DNA from: Mycobacterium sp. OTB74
GTDB taxonomy: Bacteria > Actinomycetota > Actinomycetes > Mycobacteriales > Mycobacteriaceae
DNA: 64,000 bases
Direction: 5' to 3'
Assembly: GCF_029892685.1 (NCBI RefSeq)
Contig: NZ_JARXVD010000010.1
Coordinates: 1 to 64,000 of the forward strand
Shown here: positions 36,408 to 44,930 of the stretch, piece by piece
Layout of the letters: each line of letters opens with the position of its first letter
Numbering within the stretch: the first letter of the stretch is position 1
Notes under the pieces: generated by a model
Databases searched by the model: none
What the model was told of the DNA's origin: nothing
What the model saw: only the letters and a program-made list of their open reading frames with translations
Program-made: the position numbers and the translations under genes

Positions 36408-37567
36408 TCATCTGGGTAATCGCCGGTCTACTGGGGCTGGCGACCGGACTCCGTATCGGTTGGGCACTGGTCAACAAACAATCGTTGGTCAGCGCCGCGA
36501 TGATCGTCGCACTCGGCAGCTTGGGACTGGTGGCCGCATTTAACTGGCAGCCGTTGACGCTATTGCTCGATACCTTGCTGCACTGGCCCAATGTATCCAG
36601 CGTGCTGAGCCAGGTCGCGCTCATCGCATGTGCCGCCGGCAGCTGCGTGATGATCACCTCGGCATCTTCGACTCGCAAGCCCGCGACGGTGCGTCGCATC
36701 GCAGTCATCCAGTACACGGTGGCGACCGTGATTGCCGCGGTGACCCTGGTGCTGTTCTTCCGTCAACCGCAGGTCCCTGAGATGGCACCCCAGGAATACC
36801 TTCGACAGACCTTGGGGACAGGCGGCAACGCGCTGTCGTGGCTGTTGCCGCTGCTGTACATCCTGCTGGCGCTGACGCTGGTTGCCTGGGCCGGCATGCG
36901 TAACTCCAATCGCACCCGACGCGGTCGCGCCCTGTTCGTATTCAGCGTGGGGATTGTGCTGATCCTTTTGGCCAGCGGGTTCTTCGCGTTGCGGGCCGTG
37001 GGAAACACCAGACTGGTCAGTGTGGGGGCGGCGGCGACATTGCTCGGCTGCGCGATGCTGGTGGTTGCCGGTGGATCACTGCTGCCCAGTGTCGAGGACT
37101 GGTTCGGAGCGCGGCGGGAGTTGCGTACGGTCGCTCCGCTGCTGAGCGAACTGAGCCGGCGACACCCGAACATAGGGATCGGTGTGCGTCCGCGTGGCCC
37201 GCTGCTGTTCCGCGTCGCTGAACAGATGTCACTGATATCGGATGCGCTGTACTTGGAAGCCACCGCGGCGGTCAAGGGCGCAGGCGGGGTGAGGACGTCG
37301 GACTCGCGTCTGGCCGAGGCGACACCCGACGAGCAGGCGGAACGGGTTGCGCGCTGGATTCATGCCGGGCGGGATCTTGCATCAGGCGTGGAGGATGCAG
37401 ATTTCCCGGGGCCGAATTGGCTGCGGCAGCCGACTACGTACTCCGATCGCGAGTGGATCCTGGCGATCGCAGACAAGTACCGTCAGTTGGACCGAACAGC
37501 GTCCGAGTCGCAGGCTGAACGGCTCGGTGAGCGAGTTAACCAACCCACCCACCGCAAAAGCGGCTAG
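36404..37567 (+). CDS. Multi-pass membrane protein, MAB_1171c/DUF6545-like
   Basis: A 387-residue protein starting at a TTG that overlaps the IrrE gene stop. About seven hydrophobic segments occupy residues 1-230 (near 2-22, 27-47, 63-86, 101-121, 143-165, 178-200 and 208-228). A soluble C-terminal domain of about 155 residues follows, with LRTVAPLLSELSRRHPNIGIGV and a RISD/LYLEATAA-type segment. This matches the pattern of mycobacterial MAB_1171c-like putative transporters. The coupling to a metallopeptidase suggests a sensor or signalling role rather than simple transport (inference). Confidence 0.7.
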   Translation: MIIWVIAGLLGLATGLRIGWALVNKQSLVSAAMIVALGSLGLVAAFNWQPLTLLLDTLLHWPNVSSVLSQVALIACAAGSCVMITSASSTRKPATVRRIAVIQYTVATVIAAVTLVLFFRQPQVPEMAPQEYLRQTLGTGGNALSWLLPLLYILLALTLVAWAGMRNSNRTRRGRALFVFSVGIVLILLASGFFALRAVGNTRLVSVGAAATLLGCAMLVVAGGSLLPSVEDWFGARRELRTVAPLLSELSRRHPNIGIGVRPRGPLLFRVAEQMSLISDALYLEATAAVKGAGGVRTSDSRLAEATPDEQAERVARWIHAGRDLASGVEDADFPGPNWLRQPTTYSDREWILAIADKYRQLDRTASESQAERLGERVNQPTHRKSG

Positions 37568-37585
37568 CTAAGAGAGCTAACTCGG

Positions 37586-37984
37586 CTAGCTGTCGAGGTT
37601 CTCTTTGCGACGCAGCTCGTCGGCCTTCTCAACGAGGTCCTGTTTCGCCTCCGGGGACAGGCCCACGGTGCGCGCCGCGATACGACGGATGCCCTCGTCC
37701 CGCATGCTGGCCAGCCAGGTGAGTTCCTTGTCGAGCTTCTCGTAGTACTCGTCATCGGTGAAGTAGGCCGACTTGATCCGGAAGAAGTTGGCAAGCGCCG
37801 CCATTGTCGCGACAGACGGGTTGGTCCGGTTGCCCGAACGCAGCTGAGACAGGTACGGAGCCGACATGGTGACGCCCTCGGCCTTCAAGGCGGCGATGGC
37901 CTCAGCAGAGGTGTGCGGACCGCGTCCTGGCGGGTAGACCGTGTCAAACAGCCGGTTCAGCCGGGCAGCGAACGTCATGCTCAT
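37586..37984 (-). CDS. espR: Nucleoid-associated transcriptional regulator EspR
   Basis: A 132-residue orthologue of EspR. The XRE-type helix-turn-helix covers TSAEAIAALKAEGVTMSAPYLSQLRSGNRTNPS, and FFRIKSAYFTDDEYYEKLDKEL leads into the dimerisation helices. In M. tuberculosis EspR binds many loci including the ESX-1 activator espACD. The ATG at 37984 has a GGAGG eight bases upstream and matches the known start. A long 388-base intergenic region precedes it. Confidence 0.95.
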   Translation of the reverse strand: MSMTFAARLNRLFDTVYPPGRGPHTSAEAIAALKAEGVTMSAPYLSQLRSGNRTNPSVATMAALANFFRIKSAYFTDDEYYEKLDKELTWLASMRDEGIRRIAARTVGLSPEAKQDLVEKADELRRKENLDS

Positions 37985-38372
37985 CGAATATTCCTCCACG
38001 TAACGATATCTATTGGCAATTAATGTCAGTATTTGCTGATTATCCTAGCGAGTGTTGCGTCGGCAGCCAAGTGCAAACGGCATAAAAGTCCGGCGGACCC
38101 CGCTCTTTCTAGCAGGATGATGGTCCGAGCTGGGCTTCTGTAGCTCGGACAGGGTGCTAATCACGTGTCTGGCGAACCTTATTTTGACGGATACAGTATT
38201 TTGCCGGTCCGATGCCCTGCCTCGCGTCGGAGGCGCGTCCAGATTGGCTCTGTGTAGCAACTGTCTAGCGGGCCCATCAGCGTCGGATCACGCCTTTGCC
38301 CCACAGTACCGCCGACCTGCGATATCTGCGGCAGGCACGCCAAATACCGGTGACAGATCTGTGAAGTTGTTT
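37985..38372. other. 388-base upstream region of espR, no gene seen
   Basis: No convincing frame. The 70 bases next to espR are unusually AT-rich for this genome and probably contain its promoter; the rest may hold autoregulatory EspR sites, which have no simple consensus. Confidence 0.5.
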
Positions 38373-38906
38373 TCACGCGGCGAGCAGCATGGCCAGAATC
38401 GCGGTGTCGGGGTGGCTGATGGGATCCACTCCGACGCGACTGACCATCGTGGTGATTGTTCCGTCAGCCTCGGCCTCCACCCACGCCGCGCGGTGGTCCA
38501 GGCCGAGGTGAGGCAGTCCCGGCAGTAAGAGGCAACCTGACGCGACACCCGCGCATTCGGGTAGGGACGGGGTCGTCTCGGCGGGAGGGTGCAGCATCAG
38601 CAACGCGGGCGGCTGATGTTCGGCGAAATATCCGGGCGGAACTGCGGACTCACCGACGACCGGCCCTTCGGCCAAGACAAGCCCGACAGTTCCCGGCTGA
38701 GGATGATCGGGAAGCTCTTCGCGTACCCCGAATATGGTCGTGGTGGGCAGCAGTCCAGGTAGTGAAGCCACTCGGACGGCGACTGTCAGCAGCTGTGCCC
38801 ACTCCTTGGTCGAGTTGGGCCACCGGCCGGAGACCACAAAACCTTTCAGCGCGCCGCGGGAATGAAACGGTGCCACTGCCACGGCTGGGACGGATCCACT
38901 GTCCAT
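38373..38906 (-). CDS. Conserved hypothetical protein, Rv3847-like
   Basis: A 177-residue protein beginning MDSGSVPAVAVAPFHSRGALKGFVV, in the same position (between espR and sodA) and of the same length as I recall for Rv3847. It is rich in Pro, Leu and Val with no signal peptide or transmembrane helix. No catalytic motif is recognisable. A CIRCE-like inverted repeat lies about 75-100 bases upstream. The function is unknown. Confidence 0.7.
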   Translation of the reverse strand: MDSGSVPAVAVAPFHSRGALKGFVVSGRWPNSTKEWAQLLTVAVRVASLPGLLPTTTIFGVREELPDHPQPGTVGLVLAEGPVVGESAVPPGYFAEHQPPALLMLHPPAETTPSLPECAGVASGCLLLPGLPHLGLDHRAAWVEAEADGTITTMVSRVGVDPISHPDTAILAMLLAA

Positions 38907-38980
38907 AGTCGCCTCCGGTGCTCAACTCATTGCCGTGACACGGCGACGGGTCGATCAGCACAGGATGCGGCAGTGACGCG

Positions 38981-39008
38981 TTAGCACGCAATAGCACGCG
39001 AGTGCCAA
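38981..39008. promoter_or_regulatory. CIRCE-like inverted repeat
   Basis: TTAGCACGC and GAGTGCCAA, separated by 10 bases, differ from the HrcA operator TTAGCACTC-N9-GAGTGCTAA by one base in each arm and one base in spacing. It lies upstream of the Rv3847-like gene. Spacing mismatch makes it only a candidate. Confidence 0.35.
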
Positions 39009-39020
39009 AAGTGCCGAATG

Positions 39021-39060
39021 CGAAACGGGGTGCCGCGCAATCGCGCGACACCCCGTTTCG
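39021..39060 (-). terminator. Terminator hairpin downstream of sodA
   Basis: Eighteen-base arms (CGAAACGGGG... and ...CCCCGTTTCG) pair with one mismatch around AATC. It lies 13 bases beyond the sodA stop on the minus strand. Confidence 0.8.
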
Positions 39061-39072
39061 GGACAGCTGATG

Positions 39073-39696
39073 TCAGCCGAAGATCAGGCCGTTTGTCTTG
39101 GCCGTGGCGGCCGCGAAGCGGTTCTGTACGTCTTCCCAGTTGACGACGTTCCAGAATGCCTTGACGTAGTCCGCCTTGACGTTCTTGTACTGCAGATAGA
39201 AGGCGTGCTCCCACATGTCGACCTGGAGCAGCGGGATGATGCCCAGCGGCACGTTGGCCTGCTGGTCGTACAGCTGGAAGGTGAGCAGACGGCCACCGAG
39301 GCTGTCGTAGCCCAGCACTGCCCAACCGGAGCCCTGCAAGCCGTTGGCGGCGGCGGTGAACTGTGCGCGGAACTTGTCGAACGATCCGAACTGGTCGTCG
39401 ACGGCGGCGGCCAGATCGCCCGTGGGCTTGTCGCCGCCGTTGGGGGACAGGTTCTTCCACCAGATGGAGTGGTTGACGTGCCCGCCCAAGTGGAAGGCCA
39501 GGTTCTTTTCGTTCAGGAAGATTGCAGCGTGGTCGTCGCCGGCCCGTGCTTCTTCGAGCTTGGCCACGGCGTCGTTCACGCCCTTGACATAGGCCGCGTG
39601 GTGCTTGCTGTGGTGGATCTCGTTGATCTGACCGGAGATGTGCGGCTCCAGGGCGCCGTAGTCGTAATCCAAGTCCGGCAGTGTGTACTCAGCCAC
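39073..39696 (-). CDS. sodA: Superoxide dismutase (Mn/Fe family)
   Basis: A 207-residue SOD converting superoxide to peroxide and oxygen. Metal ligands are H28, H76, D160 and H164 ([10 protein letters not shown]), in the same numbering as the tuberculosis enzyme. Position 145 is Gln (LYDQQAN), as in mycobacterial Mn-SODs, instead of the His found in the tuberculosis Fe-SOD; manganese preference is therefore likely. No signal peptide is seen although mycobacterial SodA is often found extracellularly. A strong hairpin follows the gene. Confidence 0.96.
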   Translation of the reverse strand: MAEYTLPDLDYDYGALEPHISGQINEIHHSKHHAAYVKGVNDAVAKLEEARAGDDHAAIFLNEKNLAFHLGGHVNHSIWWKNLSPNGGDKPTGDLAAAVDDQFGSFDKFRAQFTAAANGLQGSGWAVLGYDSLGGRLLTFQLYDQQANVPLGIIPLLQVDMWEHAFYLQYKNVKADYVKAFWNVVNWEDVQNRFAAATAKTNGLIFG

Positions 39697-39823
39697 AGGG
39701 TTCCTTCCTTAAGTGATCGCGTGCTGGATCGGGGCCTGGTGTGCGCGCCCGCATGTCCGAGACAACATTGCTCCATTGCAGTGCCCACCGCAAGGATGCC
39801 CGACTGCAGGAAGGCCCACGGGG

Positions 39824-39982
39824 CTACATCAGCACGATCAGCGCCAGGACGCCGAGCAGTACCAATGCGATGGCGCCGGCGCGGAACAACGACATCAACT
39901 GGTCGTGGGTGTGTTCGGAGAACGCCGAGTGCCACTCGGGTGACGATGCGGCCGACCCTGGCCGCAGCGGACGCGATGTCAT
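39824..39982 (-). CDS. Small single-pass membrane protein, 52 residues
   Basis: This short frame, starting at ATG 39982 and ending TAG at 39824, encodes MTSRPLRPGSAASSPEWHS, a charged segment, then a hydrophobic C-terminal helix (AGAIALVLLGVLALIVLM). The product would be a tail-anchored membrane protein. It lies upstream of sodA on the same strand, 128 bases away. Codon composition is plausible and the third positions are GC-rich. No homologue is recognised. Confidence 0.5.
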   Translation of the reverse strand: MTSRPLRPGSAASSPEWHSAFSEHTHDQLMSLFRAGAIALVLLGVLALIVLM

Positions 39983-40372
39983 CACATGCTCCCTGACCTG
40001 CATAGACGATCTCTGGTTCCCGATCCGGAGGTGACGTGAGGATTGTCACAGCCCCGTCTTGTGATGCCGATCATAACGGTTTGCCAAAGCGCCCGACACC
40101 GGGTCCCCAGCAACCGGCTGTAAGGACGTCGGACTAGAACGGCAGGGGGTATCCGTCCCATTTGCTCGCGCCCTCAGAAGGCCTGTTGATCGGGGTCGGT
40201 CACGGTACCCGAGTTATCCCCAGTAAATTTCGGAAGCGACCAGATTCTGCGGTTCAGGCACTACGACAGGCGTGTCGGCCCTGTGGATGAACCTGTGGAA
40301 ATTGTGGATAGTTCGAGGATTGCTGTCGGGCGTGCTGCCACGGCCTGAACTGCAACGTGCCAGCATGTACTC
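39983..40372. other. 390-base intergenic region, no gene seen
   Basis: The sequence between the small membrane-protein gene and the divergent rhodanese gene holds no convincing frame. It should contain both promoters. No repeats or strong hairpins were noticed. Confidence 0.5.
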
Positions 40373-40723
40373 ATGGACGATGTCGATGTAACCCATGTCG
40401 AGGTAGCAGAGGTTCCGGAGGTGCTGGGCGGGCCCGGTGACTCCGGCAAGGCTGTGATCCTGCTAGATGTGCGTGAATCTGACGAGTGGGCACGTGGCCA
40501 CGCGGCCGGGGCTCAGCACATTCCGCTGGGCGAGGTGCCTGCGCGGCACGGCGAAATCGACCCTGATGCAATGCTGTACGTCATCTGTCACGCCGGCGGC
40601 CGCTCGTTGAAAGCAGCCCAGTGGTTGGCGCGCAACGGGTATGAGCCCATCAACGTCTCCGGCGGCATGCTGGCCTGGGTCGGTGCCGGACGCGCCGTGG
40701 TCACCGACGCCGGCGGCGCCTGA
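40373..40723 (+). CDS. Rhodanese-like sulfurtransferase domain protein
   Basis: A 116-residue single rhodanese domain. LLDVRESDEWARGHAAGAQHIPLGEVP covers the CH2-A motif and the active-site loop ICHAGGRS has catalytic C72. The six-residue loop is typical of sulfurtransferases rather than Cdc25-type phosphatases. It probably carries persulfide sulfur in the cytoplasm. The next gene begins about 20 bases downstream. Confidence 0.9.
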   Translation: MDDVDVTHVEVAEVPEVLGGPGDSGKAVILLDVRESDEWARGHAAGAQHIPLGEVPARHGEIDPDAMLYVICHAGGRSLKAAQWLARNGYEPINVSGGMLAWVGAGRAVVTDAGGA

Positions 40724-40742
40724 GGGCCCGTAGGCTGGTGCG

Positions 40743-41774
40743 GTGATCCAGGTCTGTTCCCGCTGTGCGACGCGGTGGAATGTGCGCGATCGCCGGCGTG
40801 AATGGTGCCCACGCTGCGGCGGAGGGCTGTTGGCGCCGACCGCCGATGCCACGGGCGGGCAATTGACGGCCGCTCGGCGGCCGCAGCCGGCCGGGTATCG
40901 CTGGATCGCGGTCCGGCCCGGCCCGGCGCCTAAACCGCGTCGGCAGCCCCCGCAGCTGGGGCCGACGCCGCACTACAACCATGTGCCCCGCTGGGGTCTG
41001 ATCGAGGAATTTCCCGATCAGCACTTCGATCAGGCGGAACCGGTCAACGGGCCGTCGGTGGAGCTGGTGCGCGGCTCCGTGCGAGTCGCGATGATCGCGC
41101 TTGGCGTGGCGGCGCTGTTGCACGTCGTGCGTTACGCCCTGCTACTGATCAACCGTTCCACGCTGCTGAACCGATGGGTGGCGCTGGCCGGCACCTGGTT
41201 GCCGGTGGTCGCCAGTGTTGTCGCACTGTTCTCGGTTCTGGCTGTTGCGGTGGTACTGACCAACTGGCTGATCGCCCGCCGAGCCGCCGACTACCTGCGG
41301 GCTGGGTCATCCGAACCGCGTCGGCGTTGGGTGCTTTGGCTGGGTTGCCTGCTCCCGGTGTTCAATCTGTTCCGGGCGCCGGTCTTCGTGATGGAGCTGG
41401 CCACTGTTGAGCAGCGGGCCCGCGTGCTGCGTCGACCGGTCACGATCTGGTGGTCGCTGTGGGCCGCCGCCACTCTTGCCGTCGCGTGGTCGGCATGGCT
41501 CATGCCTTACGACGATCCGCAGGGCATCGCCGACAGCACCGAGATGACCACCATCGCCTATCTGTTGGGCATGGGCGCACTGGCCGCGGTCGATCGGGTG
41601 TACCAGGTGTTCGAGAAGGTGCAGGGCGACGCGCCGGTGCAGCGCTGGCTGCCGATCAGTGACGAACGGGCCGTCAGCACGGATGACGCTGCAGCCGAAC
41701 CGGTCCAGGAGACACAGACTTCCGCCGATTCGGTCGTTCCGGTTGAGGGCACGACGGAGGAACCGGCAGCATAG
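40743..41774 (+). CDS. DUF4328-type membrane protein with N-terminal zinc ribbon (Rv3843c-like)
   Basis: A 343-residue protein. Cysteines C5, C8, C22 and C25 form a CxxC...CxxC zinc ribbon. After a Pro-rich linker come about six hydrophobic helices (between residues 115 and 290) including SVRVAMIALGVAALLHVVRYALLLI, WLGCLLPVFNLFRAPVFVMEL and TIWWSLWAAATLAVAWSAWL, as in DUF4328 proteins. The acidic C-terminal tail has no motif. Its position corresponds to Rv3843c. Role unknown; the following gene starts five bases later, so they are likely co-transcribed. Confidence 0.8.
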   Translation: MIQVCSRCATRWNVRDRRREWCPRCGGGLLAPTADATGGQLTAARRPQPAGYRWIAVRPGPAPKPRRQPPQLGPTPHYNHVPRWGLIEEFPDQHFDQAEPVNGPSVELVRGSVRVAMIALGVAALLHVVRYALLLINRSTLLNRWVALAGTWLPVVASVVALFSVLAVAVVLTNWLIARRAADYLRAGSSEPRRRWVLWLGCLLPVFNLFRAPVFVMELATVEQRARVLRRPVTIWWSLWAAATLAVAWSAWLMPYDDPQGIADSTEMTTIAYLLGMGALAAVDRVYQVFEKVQGDAPVQRWLPISDERAVSTDDAAAEPVQETQTSADSVVPVEGTTEEPAA

Positions 41775-41778
41775 GCCT

Positions 41779-42618
41779 ATGAGTCAGGACGGTTCGCACA
41801 CCAATGATTGCCACCCGTTCGTGGTGGCGCATCGCGGTGCATCCGCTGAGCGTCCGGAACACACTCTGGCCGCCTACGAACTGGCGCTGAGTCAGGGGGC
41901 CGACGGGCTCGAATGCGACGTCCGCCTGACCCAGGACGGTTATCTGGTGTGCATGCACGACCGGAAGGTGGATCGCACCTCCAACGGTTCCGGGCTGGTC
42001 AGCGAGATGACCCTGGCGCAATTGCGGGAATTCGACTACGGCAGTTGGCATTCGAGCGCAGCGACGGGCAGCGGACAAGGCGACACCGGGCTGCTTACCC
42101 TTGACGAACTGATCCGACTGGTCTTGGACTGGAATCGCCCGGTGAAGCTGTTCATCGAGACCAAACACCCGGTGCGCTACGGCGCACTGGTGGAAAGCAA
42201 GGTGCTGGCGCTATTGCACCGGTACGGAATCGCAGCGCCGGCATCGGCGGATTTGGCGCGCGCAGTGGTGATCTCGTTCTCAGCGGCTGCGGTTTGGCGG
42301 ATCCGACGGGCTGCTCCGATGCTTCCTACCGTGCTGCTCGGCGAGACGTCCCGGTACCTGGGCGGCAGCGCCGCCACCACGGTCGGGGCGACGGCAGTGG
42401 GCCCTTCCATTGCGACGCTGCGGGAGCACCCTGAACTCGTCGACCATGCCGCGGCGCACGGACGGGCGCTGTACTGCTGGACTGTCGACCATTACGAGGA
42501 CGTGCAGTACTGCCGTGAATTGGAAGTGGCCTGGGTGGCGACGAACCACCCAGGCCGCACCAAGGACTGGTTGCAGAACGGACTGACCGGAGCGGGCCGG
42601 GACCAGCCGGATCGTTAG
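41779..42618 (+). CDS. glpQ1: Glycerophosphodiester phosphodiesterase
   Basis: A 279-residue GDPD TIM-barrel enzyme. HRG at 18-20, the E45/D47 pair in GLECDVRLTQDG, and the H60 general acid/base in CMHDRKVDRTSNG are all present. It should release glycerol-3-phosphate from glycerophosphodiesters. No signal peptide is visible, suggesting an intracellular enzyme, as for Rv3842c. The ATG at 41779 follows the DUF4328 gene by four bases. Its 3' end overlaps bfrB by four bases in convergent orientation. Confidence 0.92.
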   Translation: MSQDGSHTNDCHPFVVAHRGASAERPEHTLAAYELALSQGADGLECDVRLTQDGYLVCMHDRKVDRTSNGSGLVSEMTLAQLREFDYGSWHSSAATGSGQGDTGLLTLDELIRLVLDWNRPVKLFIETKHPVRYGALVESKVLALLHRYGIAAPASADLARAVVISFSAAAVWRIRRAAPMLPTVLLGETSRYLGGSAATTVGATAVGPSIATLREHPELVDHAAAHGRALYCWTVDHYEDVQYCRELEVAWVATNHPGRTKDWLQNGLTGAGRDQPDR

Positions 42619-43163
42619 AGGTTGCCGCCGGCGGCTTCGGGGGCAGTCGGGTCCGCCACACCGGTGCGAGCGAGTTCGCGGGCCACGAAATCCTCGAGGT
42701 TGAACAGGTTGTCGCCGGCGCGGTCGGCGATACGCACCAGAGTGGTGGTCGTCGAGACCTCTTCGACCTGCTCTTTGAGGAACCACTGCATGAACTGTTC
42801 GCCGAGGTAGTCGCCCTCCTCGCGAGCGACGCTGGCAAGCCGGCTGATCTGCTCGGTGACGGCGCGCTCCTGGTTGAGTGCCATCTTCAGAGCGTCGGTC
42901 GGTGAGTCGAAGGTGTTGCGCACGGGATCGATCCCGGGGATTTCGACTTCGATGTCGCGGTCCAGCAAGTAGTGCACCAGCATCATGGCGTGATTGCGTT
43001 CTTCGACGGCCTGGGCATAGAAATGCTTGGCCAGCTGGGGAAGGTCTTCTCCGTCGAAGTAAACGGCAATTGCAATGTATTGCTGGGAGGCACTGAATTC
43101 GCTGCGAATCTGCTCCTGCAACAGCTGGTGAAATTTCGTTTCAAGGCGCGTTGCATCGGTCAT
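42615..43163 (-). CDS. bfrB: Ferritin (non-heme), BfrB
   Basis: A 182-residue ferritin that oxidises and stores iron in a 24-mer shell. Ferroxidase residues are visible: E22 (QIRSEFSAS), E55 and H58 (EERNHAM), and further acidic residues in the second helical pair. No heme-ligand Met of bacterioferritins is recognised, consistent with the ferritin-like BfrB. The ATG at 43163 gives the known N terminus. Three IdeR-box-like sequences upstream suggest iron activation, as in Rv3841. Confidence 0.93.
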   Translation of the reverse strand: MTDATRLETKFHQLLQEQIRSEFSASQQYIAIAVYFDGEDLPQLAKHFYAQAVEERNHAMMLVHYLLDRDIEVEIPGIDPVRNTFDSPTDALKMALNQERAVTEQISRLASVAREEGDYLGEQFMQWFLKEQVEEVSTTTTLVRIADRAGDNLFNLEDFVARELARTGVADPTAPEAAGGNL

Positions 43164-43196
43164 GAATAGCACGATAGTGCAGGTCAGACGGCTTTG

Positions 43197-43304
43197 TCAT
43201 GGAAGGACTACCTAACGCAGGAAAGCGTATCCTTACCCGATGTGACCGCCACAACATTGTTTAATGCGAATTGCTGATCGGTGATTCAGGTAAGGCTTGG
43301 CTAT
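43197..43304. promoter_or_regulatory. IdeR-box-like sequences upstream of bfrB
   Basis: Three 19-base stretches (43197-43215, 43217-43235, 43286-43304) match 12, 12 and 13 positions of the palindromic iron-box consensus TTAGGTTAGGCTAACCTAA. Each alone is modest, but tandem boxes are the known arrangement through which IdeR activates bfrB in M. tuberculosis. Confidence 0.5.
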
Positions 43305-43332
43305 ACCGAGTTGAATCTATTTTGTGTGGTAC

Positions 43333-44085
43333 TCAGTGCAACCAGGTCAGGTGCTGGGCGGCCAGTGCGTACCCGACGAACGCCACGGCGTCGATTACCC
43401 CATGGGCGATGATCAGCGGCCACAACCGGCCGGTGCGCTGCCAGGTGTACCCGAACAGCAAGCCCATGGCGACGTTGCCCAAGCCGGCGCCGAAGCCCTG
43501 GTACAGGTGGTACGAGCCGCGCAGCAACGCCGAAAAGACCATGGTCTTGGCCGGCGTGAACTGCAGTTGCCGCAACCGCGTCTGGAGGTATGCGACCACG
43601 ATGATCTCTTCGGCCCAAGCGTTGGCGAATGCCATGAGCACCAGAACCGGTATGCGCCACCAGGTGTCGCCCAAGGTGCTGGGCACCACAGTGACCCCGA
43701 TACCCAATGCGCGTCCGGCGAAATAGAGACCGAGTCCCGGCAGTCCGATCAGCGCCGCCAACCCCAGTCCGCCCAGCATGTCCCGGCGCGGGTCGAGCCG
43801 TCCCAGGCCGACTGCCGCAGGCCGAAAGCCACTGCGCCACAGCAGATATAGACCAAGGCAGCCCCAGGCGACCAGGTGGAAGATCGGACTGAGGTTCAGT
43901 GCCAGGTCGACCAGATCGATCGGAGAGCGGCGTTCGTTGAGCGCTACCTTCCGGCCGGACAGGCCGAGGATCACAGCCTCGGCGAGGCTGACCACCGCGG
44001 TGTAGGCGGACAGCCCGAACGTCACCGCCAGCACAATGGCGACCTCGATTCGCAGGGTGCGGCGCTCCTGCTGCGGATCGGTCAT
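43333..44085 (-). CDS. CPBP family intramembrane metalloprotease-like protein
   Basis: A 250-residue membrane protein with about seven hydrophobic helices. The CPBP/ABI signature is visible as WAEEIIVVAYLQTRL (EE pair), GSYHLYQG and IIAHGVIDA, giving two glutamates and two histidines. Family members process membrane proteins or prenylated substrates. The usual EExxxR arginine is replaced in part by VAYL followed by Q-T-R, so activity is likely but not certain. It lies between bfrB and the IdeR-regulated Rv3839-like gene, on the same strand. Confidence 0.8.
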   Translation of the reverse strand: MTDPQQERRTLRIEVAIVLAVTFGLSAYTAVVSLAEAVILGLSGRKVALNERRSPIDLVDLALNLSPIFHLVAWGCLGLYLLWRSGFRPAAVGLGRLDPRRDMLGGLGLAALIGLPGLGLYFAGRALGIGVTVVPSTLGDTWWRIPVLVLMAFANAWAEEIIVVAYLQTRLRQLQFTPAKTMVFSALLRGSYHLYQGFGAGLGNVAMGLLFGYTWQRTGRLWPLIIAHGVIDAVAFVGYALAAQHLTWLH

Positions 44086-44112
44086 CGCAGATACGGTAAC
44101 CGGCGCGCGACC

Positions 44113-44913
44113 TCAGATGCGTCGGGCGCGCAGTCCGTTGAGGAACGGGCAGCCCATCAACACCCGGATGGCCCGGCTCAGGCCTGGGACGTCATCGACC
44201 GGTTTGAGGAACGGCAGCCGAACGTCGTGGTCGCCGTCTTCGCGCTCCACCCGTAGCTGCATGCCGTACCGGTCCAGACCCAGCGGGCGCACCCGGCCGT
44301 GCCGCAGCGTCATGGGCAGTCGGTTGGCGAGTCGGTCGACAACCTCCCGGTGCGCCGATTCCAGATGCTGTAGCCAGTGGGATTCCATTCCGCAGAACGG
44401 GTCGGGCTGTGCGCTGAGCAACGCACCGACGCCGACCGACTCGGCCCCGGTGGCGTCAGCCACCACCACGGATTCGATCTCCAGCCCGAGCAGGACGTAT
44501 GGCGCATCGTCATCAGTGTCCGGTGCGTTGTTCACTTGCAGCAGAGCGGGATTGGGATTTTCGGTGGCGACGAGGTCAAGCAGTGCGGGCACCTGGGTGG
44601 CGGGCACATCGCGCAGTCGGCCCCGGAACCAGACCAGCGACCGCACCGGCTCGCGCAGCGGCAGCGGCGCCAGGTCGGTCAGTTCCAGCATCGCCGGGAT
44701 GCCGCTGGCGCCTGACGCGACGACGCCGCCGGCCAGCATGCTGTCGGCTGGGACGGTGACGGCCAGTGAACCGTCGGGCAGCAGGTGGTGAACGGGCGTG
44801 GCGGTTGGCTCTACACCGTCTGCGGCAAGCATGGCGCCGCAGGATCGGGCGCAGGCGCTGCGGACGCGTTCCGCCGTGGTCGGTGCTGTGGTTGTTGTCG
44901 CGCTGGTGCTCAT
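44113..44913 (-). CDS. DUF2470 protein, Rv3839-like
   Basis: A 266-residue protein whose C-terminal 80-90 residues (ESHWLQHLESAHREVVDRLANRLP...RPLGLDRYGMQLRVE...VRLPFLKPVDDVPGLSRAIRVLM) form a DUF2470 domain, the same module found C-terminally in HugZ heme oxygenases. The N-terminal portion resembles a degenerate pyridoxamine-oxidase-like split barrel. Rv3839 is recalled as IdeR-repressed, and a strong iron box lies upstream here, so a role in iron or heme use is plausible. Confidence 0.8.
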   Translation of the reverse strand: MSTSATTTTAPTTAERVRSACARSCGAMLAADGVEPTATPVHHLLPDGSLAVTVPADSMLAGGVVASGASGIPAMLELTDLAPLPLREPVRSLVWFRGRLRDVPATQVPALLDLVATENPNPALLQVNNAPDTDDDAPYVLLGLEIESVVVADATGAESVGVGALLSAQPDPFCGMESHWLQHLESAHREVVDRLANRLPMTLRHGRVRPLGLDRYGMQLRVEREDGDHDVRLPFLKPVDDVPGLSRAIRVLMGCPFLNGLRARRI

Positions 44914-44930
44914 ATGCCGCCTTCAGTTAG

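Noticed and set aside
43333..44085. Assignment of the CPBP protein as a bacteriocin-immunity protein
   Set aside because: No bacteriocin or peptide gene nearby; the family is broad and the name would overstate function.
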